Positions 58,779-64,000 of a stretch of DNA of 64,000 nucleotides are shown here, piece after piece. Every line of letters begins with the position of its first letter. The first letter of the stretch is position 1. Source of the DNA: JAJPHF01 sp035293805 (GTDB taxonomy: Bacteria; Chloroflexota; UBA6077; JAJPHF01). The position numbers were made by a program, and so were the translations under genes. A model generated the notes under the pieces. It was not told where the DNA came from. It was given only the letters and a program-made list of their open reading frames with translations, and searched no databases. Location of the stretch: the NCBI GenBank assembly GCA_035293805.1, contig DATGMD010000079.1:1-64000 (forward strand), written 5' to 3'.

Positions 58779-59783
58779 TTAGTACTCGTCGAACATGCGC
58801 TGGATCTCGTCCGGGTCGCGCGTGCGGGTGAGCGCGAGCGCCAGTAGCAGCGCGGCCTTCTGCGGGTTGAGGTTGTCGGCCGCCACCATGCCGGGCTCCT
58901 GCCAGTTGTCGTCGCGGACCACGCGCCCCTCCCCAACGCGCGCGCTCCGAACCACGGCTACGCCGTCGCGAACCAGCGCCGCCAGCGCCTCGCGGTACGG
59001 GCCGGTCGACCCCGCCCCGCTGCCCGCGATCACGAGGCCGCGGGCGCCCAGCTCGACTGCCGCCCGCGCCAGCTCGGGCCGCGCCGCCGCGTGGACATAG
59101 AGCACGTCGACCGCCGGCAGCTCCTCGACGCCGCGCAGGTCGAACTCGCTGGCCGCGGTGTGGCGGCGGGTGGGCGCGCGGTAGAACACGATGCGGTCGG
59201 CATCGGCGTAGCCCAACACCCCCAGGTCGCGGCTGCGGAAGGTCTGCAGGCGGTAGGTGTGCGTCTTCGTTACGTCGCGCGCCGCGTTGATCTCATCGTT
59301 GGTCACGACGAGGACGCCTTGGCCCCGCGCCACCGGCGCCCCCGCGACGCGGATGGCGTTCAGCAAGTTGAGCGCGCCGTCGCTGCTCAGCGCGGTGAAC
59401 GGCCGTTGCGCGCCCGTCACGACGACCGGCTTGTCGGTGTGAACGGTGAGGTTCAGGAAATACGCGGTCTCCTCGATGCTGTTGGTGCCCTGCACGAACA
59501 CCAGCCCGTCGACCTCCGGCTCCTGTAGCGCCGCCTCGACGTGCAGCGCCAGCGCCTTCAGGTTCGCGGGCGTCGCCATCTCGAAGGGGTTGCCGGGGTC
59601 GACCTCCACGCGCGCCACCCGCCCGATCTCGGGCACCGCTTCCAGCAGCTGCTCGCCCGTCAGCCGCGGCCGGCCGCTGAGCAGCTCGTTGTATCGCAGC
59701 AGGTCCAGCCGGTCCTTCCCCTGGCTATGCAGCGTGCCCGGCCCGATCAGCAGACGCACGCGCGGTAGGCTGTCCCTCGCCAT
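58779..59783 (-). CDS. L-asparaginase family protein (variant active site)
   Basis: A 334-residue asparaginase-fold protein: LLIGPGTLHS (family TGGTIAS, first Thr kept as Thr17), LVFVQGTNSIEETAYFLNL (HGTDTxEET position; Thr100 kept, but Asp reads Asn101), VTGAQRP, and the Lys173 in DVTKTHT. The Asp normally holds the substrate amino group, so the substrate or rate may differ. The codon was checked. It has no signal peptide, so is cytosolic type I-like. ATG at 59783. Another amidohydrolase role (glutaminase, other amides) is possible. It is the last gene of a minus-strand run, 17 nt after the MFS gene. Confidence 0.82.
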   Translation of the reverse strand: MARDSLPRVRLLIGPGTLHSQGKDRLDLLRYNELLSGRPRLTGEQLLEAVPEIGRVARVEVDPGNPFEMATPANLKALALHVEAALQEPEVDGLVFVQGTNSIEETAYFLNLTVHTDKPVVVTGAQRPFTALSSDGALNLLNAIRVAGAPVARGQGVLVVTNDEINAARDVTKTHTYRLQTFRSRDLGVLGYADADRIVFYRAPTRRHTAASEFDLRGVEELPAVDVLYVHAAARPELARAAVELGARGLVIAGSGAGSTGPYREALAALVRDGVAVVRSARVGEGRVVRDDNWQEPGMVAADNLNPQKAALLLALALTRTRDPDEIQRMFDEY

Positions 59784-59800
59784 GTCGTCTCTCCTCGCCG

Positions 59801-61015
59801 TCAGCGCGCGGTCGCGAGTCGGCTCGCGCCGAGGACCACCAGGTAGCACGCGAGCATGCCCAGCGGCCACACGACGAAGAGCTGTATGGAGCCGGCGCGC
59901 TCCGCGACCAGGCCGCCAAGGGCCGGTCCCGCCAGCAGGCCCACGTCGGTCACGGTGTTCAGCAGCCCGACCTGCGGGCCGCGCCCCATTCGCAGCGCCT
60001 CGCCCTCCTCGATCACCGCGACAGTATTCGCCACGATGCCCAGCGCGCGCAATGCGCCCATGATGACGAAGATCACCAGCAGCGGCGCCATCGACGGCAC
60101 CGCGGGCAGCAGCATCAGCAGCAGCGACTGCACCACGAGACTCAGGAACACCAGGCGACCGGCGCCCAGCCGCGCCACGAAATCGCCGGTGCCCAGGCGC
60201 GCGGCCGCGTTACAGATGCCGTAGACGGTCCGGATCACGCCTGTCTGCGCTAGCCCGATCCCTACCGCCAGCGTGTAGAGCGGCAGCCACGCGTTCCAGA
60301 ACGCCCACTGCGCGTTCAGCAGCAGCCCCTCGAACAGGGCCACCAGCAGGGTGGGTGCCGCCAGGAGCTGCCAGGCCTGCACCGCCTGCTTGGACAGCGC
60401 GACGCGAGGGCGCGCCACGCCGGGCGAGGTGAAGCGCTCGGCGGCCGCCCCCGCGCTCGACGTCGCCACCATCGGCGTGCGGTCCAGCAGCCCGACCAGG
60501 CCGAGCAGCTGGAGCGCTGCCCCCGCGCCGAAGGCCACCACGAACCCGGCCCACTCCACGAGGTAGCCGACCAGCAGCGAGGCGATCGAGTAGCCGATGG
60601 CGATGTTCGCCACGTAGTAGCCCATCGCTCGCGCGCGGCCAGGCCCCAGCGGCTGCTCGTCGATGAAGCGCGCCTGGTTGATCGTCGTCGCCATGCCGTA
60701 CAGCAGGCCATCCACGATCCGGATCGCCAGCAACGACAATGGATCGGGCGCCAGCGGGTGCAGGAAGAGCAGCACGGCCAGCAAAGGGATGGCGATCGCT
60801 TGCAGCCGGCGCGCCTGGTCGCCGCGATAGAACAGGCCCGCGGGCATCCGCGCCACCAGCGAGGCGACGGAGATCGCCGAGACGAGCGCGCCGATCAGGA
60901 CGGGCGCGTAGCCGCGCTCGTCGAGCAGCGGCGCCAGCAGGCTGAGCTGGGTGCCCTGCTGCAGGCTCAGCGTCGTCAGGATGAGGTAGCAGCCCCAGCT
61001 TCGCGGCAGGCGCAT
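59801..61015 (-). CDS. MFS transporter
   Basis: A 404-residue membrane protein with 12 predicted transmembrane helices in two sets of six (for example LILTTLSLQQGTQLSLLAPLL at the start, SLLAIRIVDGLLYGMATTI, AALLVIFVIMGALRALGIVA). A conserved RAM-type loop is RARAMGYYVANIAIGYSIA. It belongs to the major facilitator superfamily by topology, and the substrate is unknown. Its ATG overlaps the DMT transporter stop by 1 nt, so both are made together. A central cytoplasmic loop holds an Ala-Glu-rich stretch. Confidence 0.82.
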   Translation of the reverse strand: MRLPRSWGCYLILTTLSLQQGTQLSLLAPLLDERGYAPVLIGALVSAISVASLVARMPAGLFYRGDQARRLQAIAIPLLAVLLFLHPLAPDPLSLLAIRIVDGLLYGMATTINQARFIDEQPLGPGRARAMGYYVANIAIGYSIASLLVGYLVEWAGFVVAFGAGAALQLLGLVGLLDRTPMVATSSAGAAAERFTSPGVARPRVALSKQAVQAWQLLAAPTLLVALFEGLLLNAQWAFWNAWLPLYTLAVGIGLAQTGVIRTVYGICNAAARLGTGDFVARLGAGRLVFLSLVVQSLLLMLLPAVPSMAPLLVIFVIMGALRALGIVANTVAVIEEGEALRMGRGPQVGLLNTVTDVGLLAGPALGGLVAERAGSIQLFVVWPLGMLACYLVVLGASRLATAR

Positions 61016-61887
61016 CAGTACAGCGCGACCAGGACCACGCCGACCACGACGGCCACCGCGCCGAGCACGATGCGCGGGGTGACACGCTCGACGCCGCGCA
61101 GGAACAGCGCCGACAACGGCAGCACGAACAGCGGCGACGAGGTGTACAGCGGCACCACGACCGCGACCATGCCCATGCTCAGTGCGGCGTACACGGCGAG
61201 TAGGGCGGCGGCTTGCAGCGCGCCGGCCGCCGCGAAGTACGGCGTGCCGGCGTCCAGCACGCGCCGCTTGCCCGGCGGCGATAGCACGAGGTGCGTGACC
61301 AGAGCCAGCAGGAACGACGTGGCGATGGCGATCGTCACGCCGACGAGGGGGCTGGGCACGCCGTGCAGCGCCGCCTTCCGCACGACGTTGTCGGCGGCGA
61401 AGAACAGCGCGCCGCCGACCGGGAACAGCACCGCCGGCTGCCAGCGCACGCCCCCGGCCGTGCGCTGCGCCGACAGCAACACCACACCCGCCACCGCGAG
61501 CACCGCGCCCACGTAAACGATCGGCGCGGCGACCTCACGCAGGAACAGCGCGGCGAACACGAGCGCGGCGATCGGCGAGGCGCTCTTGATCGGGTAGCTG
61601 ATCGCCGGCCCCACGCGGTCCACGCCGACGAACAGCAGCGAGACGGCGAACAGTCCCAGCGCGCCGTCCAGCACGAACAGCCCCGCGCTCGTCGGCGCGA
61701 GCGCGAGCGGAGGACGAGTCAGCAGCAGGGTCACGCTCAGCACGAGGACGTTCGCGCCGAAGCATACGACCACCGACCGCTGGACGTCCGAGCGCTTGAG
61801 GCCCAGCTTGGTCACGATGCCGGTGCCCGCCAGCAGGAACGCCGCCAGCAGCGACAGCCCCACGACGGCAACGCGCGTCTCCATCAT
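61015..61887 (-). CDS. DMT/EamA family transporter
   Basis: A 290-residue membrane protein with about ten transmembrane segments in two EamA-like halves; the first ends around GAVLAVAGVVLLSAQRT and the second is VGGALFFAADNVVRKAALHG through GAVAVVVGVVLVALY. DMT exporters move amino acids or other metabolites. Substrate unknown. It starts 7 nt after the amidohydrolase stop and overlaps the MFS start, forming a three-gene unit. Confidence 0.84.
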   Translation of the reverse strand: MMETRVAVVGLSLLAAFLLAGTGIVTKLGLKRSDVQRSVVVCFGANVLVLSVTLLLTRPPLALAPTSAGLFVLDGALGLFAVSLLFVGVDRVGPAISYPIKSASPIAALVFAALFLREVAAPIVYVGAVLAVAGVVLLSAQRTAGGVRWQPAVLFPVGGALFFAADNVVRKAALHGVPSPLVGVTIAIATSFLLALVTHLVLSPPGKRRVLDAGTPYFAAAGALQAAALLAVYAALSMGMVAVVVPLYTSSPLFVLPLSALFLRGVERVTPRIVLGAVAVVVGVVLVALY

Positions 61888-61894
61888 CGGCCGC

Positions 61895-63100
61895 TCACCC
61901 CACGCGATTCGCCTGCTCGGGCGAATGAACGACGCGCCCGCCCTGCATCACCCAGACCACCCGCTGCAGACAGCCAAGGTCCGCCGACGGGTCCCCCTCC
62001 ACCGCGATCACGTCGGCGAGCTTGCCGGGGGCAAGCGTTCCCACGTCGCTCAGGCCCACGCAAGCGGCGGAGCCACTCGTGGCCGCCCGGATCGCGGCGA
62101 GCGGCGAGCCCAGCGCGGCGGCCAGCCAGACTAGCCCGCCCGCCCAGCGGTCGTGCGGCACGAGCGGGATGCCGCAGTCCGTGCCGAAGGCGATCGGGAC
62201 GCCCGCCGCGTGCATCGCGCCAATCGTCTCCAGGCGCCGCTGCTGCCAGTCCGGGCCGCGGCGGGCGGCAATCATCGGGAAGCGCCAATGGAGCGTCGGG
62301 CAGGCGTAGACGCCCTGCGCGGCCATCGCCGCCGCGACGGTAGAATCGTACGCGATGTCGTCGTCCGGGGAAACCCAGCTGCAGTGCTCGACGCTGTCCA
62401 CCCCGGCGGCCACCGCATCGCCGATGCTGGCCGTAGCGTGCGCGTGGGCGGCGAGCCGCCGGCCGGCGGCGTGCGCCTCGTCGACCGCGGCGCGCACCTC
62501 GTCGCGGTCGAACTGAGGGCGCGTGGCGTCGCTCCCGGCGGTAATGCGCCCGCCGCTCACCATCACTTTCACCCAGTCGGCGCCCGCGTCGAGCTGGCGG
62601 CGGGCCTGGCCGCGCACCGCCGCCACGCCGCGGGCCGTGCAGCCGCCCAGGTAGTGACAGTGGCCGTCGGCGACGGTGATCGGGCTGCCGGCCACCGCGA
62701 GCCGGGGGCCGGGCAGCTCGCCCGCCGCGATCGCGTCGCGCAGCCGCACGTCCAGCCAGCCGCGCGCCCCGCAGTCGCGGGCGGCCGTGATCCCCGCGCG
62801 CAGCATCGCGGCGGCGCGCTCCGCCATCGCCGCGTACAGCGCGTCGTCGTCGGTCGCCTGGATGGCGCTCACGGGATCCGGCCCGCCGTCGAACGCGAGG
62901 TGGACGTGCGCGTCGACGATGCCAGGCAGCAGTGTGCGGTCCCCGAGGTCGGTCCGAGGGGTGCCCGGCGCCAGCGCGCTCAGCGCCGCGCGCGGACCAG
63001 CGTACACCAGGCGCCCGGCGTCGTCGATCAGCAGGGCCGCGTCCACGACGACTGGCGCCCCGCTGCCGTCGAGCAGGCGACGGGCGGTGACGAGCTGCAT
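61895..63100 (-). CDS. Amidohydrolase (imidazolonepropionase/prolidase-like)
   Basis: A 401-residue metal-dependent amidohydrolase. The N-terminal strand pair (VDAALLIDDAGRLVYAG) precedes LLPGIVDAHVHLAFDGGPD, with the metal His-x-His. DWVKVMVSGG and AAHAHATASIGDAVAAGVDSVEHC carry further metal ligands, and the catalytic Asp is in IAFGTDCGIPLV. The C-terminal strands (LAPGKLADVIAVEGDPSADL) close the composite domain. Substrate unknown; related enzymes hydrolyse dipeptides or cyclic amides. ATG at 63100 has GGGGAAGGA upstream. The two transporters that follow may import or export its substrate. Confidence 0.85.
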   Translation of the reverse strand: MQLVTARRLLDGSGAPVVVDAALLIDDAGRLVYAGPRAALSALAPGTPRTDLGDRTLLPGIVDAHVHLAFDGGPDPVSAIQATDDDALYAAMAERAAAMLRAGITAARDCGARGWLDVRLRDAIAAGELPGPRLAVAGSPITVADGHCHYLGGCTARGVAAVRGQARRQLDAGADWVKVMVSGGRITAGSDATRPQFDRDEVRAAVDEAHAAGRRLAAHAHATASIGDAVAAGVDSVEHCSWVSPDDDIAYDSTVAAAMAAQGVYACPTLHWRFPMIAARRGPDWQQRRLETIGAMHAAGVPIAFGTDCGIPLVPHDRWAGGLVWLAAALGSPLAAIRAATSGSAACVGLSDVGTLAPGKLADVIAVEGDPSADLGCLQRVVWVMQGGRVVHSPEQANRVG

Positions 63101-63300
63101 GAGCGGCGTCCTTCCCCCGTGAGCGGCGGCCGCACGGCCAGCCGGCAGGCGGGCGGGCGCCCGCCGCGCAGCCATGATACCGCTTTCGCGGGGCGCCGTC
63201 AGCCGCCGGCGTGCTCACGGCAGGGCCGGGGAATCACCCATGAGAAGGAGGCGCTGCGCCGCCGCGAACGACAGTACCGGGGACGGGGCGCCGGTCGGGC

Positions 63301-63780
63301 TCAGCCGGGCGAGCGCGCCGGCCAGGAGCGAGGCTCGGCCGCCGCCACGGGCGACTCCGCGACGGGCACCCGGGTCCGCGCCGGCGCCGGGCCAACCGCT
63401 GGCGCTTCCACCAGCACGCCGCGCTCCACCCAGTCCCCGACGGCCTCCCAGGCGGCGCCGCGACCCAGCGGCCGGGCGACGACAGTGGCGTCCCGTCCGA
63501 GGGGGCCGAGATTGTCGTCGCTGCCGGCCGGCGCTCGCGCCAGTCGCTCGGCGAGCGCCCTGGCGGGCCACTCCCGCCGACAGCGAAACAGCGCGCACAG
63601 CCCGATCTCCAGCCGCGTCTGCGGCCGGACCGCGGGACCAAGCCGCAGGCGCGGCGCGGTCCACGGCAGCCAGCGCCACCGCAGCACGGGCACGCCCGCA
63701 GTCGGCGGCGCCTCTCCGTCCCAACGCCCCGGGGCGGGGCTGGACAGACGAGGCGCCGGTCGATGGCCGACGGCAACCAT
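63301..63780 (-). CDS. Hypothetical protein downstream of the siroheme reductase
   Basis: A 159-residue protein with no family I recognise. The start is Pro-Trp-rich (LRWRWLPWTAPRLRLGP), the centre has QTRLEIGLCALFRCRREWPARALAERL, and the end is Ala-Pro-rich. The two Cys are three to five residues apart. The ATG at 63780 has a perfect AGGAGG 6 nt upstream, the best evidence that it is real. It follows the reductase after 87 nt on the same strand and could be co-transcribed. Confidence 0.6.
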   Translation of the reverse strand: MVAVGHRPAPRLSSPAPGRWDGEAPPTAGVPVLRWRWLPWTAPRLRLGPAVRPQTRLEIGLCALFRCRREWPARALAERLARAPAGSDDNLGPLGRDATVVARPLGRGAAWEAVGDWVERGVLVEAPAVGPAPARTRVPVAESPVAAAEPRSWPARSPG

Positions 63781-63867
63781 GATTGCCTCCTAGCTTCGCC
63801 GGCGGTCGCGTCTAGGTCGGGCGGACCGCGGCCCAGCACGTCGCTGCGGCCGCGAGTCCGCGCGGCG

Positions 63868-64000
63868 CCTACGGCGCGACGCCGACAGCCTCCTCTGCCG
63901 CCGCCTTGAGTCGTGCGACGCCCAGGCGGTGACAGAAATCTCCGAACCCCTCGCCGCTCCTGCGCTCCGCCCGAAACAGCGCGAACAGCGGACGCAGCCG
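63868..64000 (-). CDS. Siroheme nitrite/sulfite reductase, C-terminal 44 residues (truncated)
   Basis: The frame runs off the right edge. The visible end reads LRPLFALFRAERRSGEGFGDF, then CHRLGVARL, then AAAEEAVGVAP, which resembles the C-terminus of ferredoxin-type nitrite/sulfite reductases (ExFGDFxxRxG). TAG at 63870-63868. The metal centres lie upstream, outside the window, so nitrite and sulfite cannot be told apart. The nearby short CbiX could supply siroheme, by inference. Confidence 0.6.

Overview
The window is about 70% G+C, tightly packed, and looks chromosomal. It most likely comes from a Chloroflexota bacterium, although no 16S or other phylogenetic marker lies here. The clues are surface proteins with Thr-Pro repeat tails, the atpC-murA-mreB order, a cobalamin locus that mixes anaerobic-type (CbiX, CbiD) with aerobic-type (CobN) enzymes, heptanucleotide repeats, and a split biotin carboxyltransferase. 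No rRNA, CRISPR array, transposase or prophage was seen.
1-7.4 kb: the end of a glycosidase-like surface protein, a SIMPL-domain protein, a membrane-anchored HEXXH protein, two small enzymes, then atpC, murA and an MreB homologue that lacks catalytic residues.
7.4-25.8 kb: one minus-strand, translationally coupled operon of 14 genes, cbiB-cobD-cobQ-cobO-cobN-chlID-cbiX-cobB-cobH-cbiD-cobL-cobI-cobM-menG. It lies behind a sigma70-like promoter and a cobalamin riboswitch. It covers much of corrin ring synthesis, late cobalt insertion, adenosylation, amidation and aminopropanol attachment. C17 methylation, CbiG, CobK and nucleotide-loop assembly are absent. Short repeats have entered cobQ, the cbiX tail and the cobO-cobN spacer.
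25.8-35 kb: a lipoprotein, folC, two small membrane proteins (holin-X/DUF3618-like), a zinc-ribbon protein, secreted Ig/FN3 and FecR proteins and an M20 dipeptidase.
35-39 kb: a biotin carrier, a 5S-type carboxyltransferase and a 12S-type acyl-CoA carboxyltransferase. These are the three parts of a transcarboxylase, with no biotin carboxylase beside them.
39-49 kb: DUF1028, NadX, a gamma-glutamyltransferase-like protein, a double ABM-domain protein, LutC followed by a fused LutB-LutA, small secreted proteins, MoaA and a Nudix hydrolase.
49-54 kb: a minus-strand cluster of DsrE-like, IscU-like (atypical) and two small proteins, then an M20 peptidase, FmdB, Dtd and a CSLREA-motif gene remnant.
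54-58 kb: tig-clpP-clpX and tRNA-Gly(GCC). 58-64 kb: a short CbiX, an asparaginase-like protein, a three-gene amidohydrolase/DMT/MFS operon, a hypothetical protein and the C-terminus of a siroheme sulfite/nitrite reductase running off the right edge.
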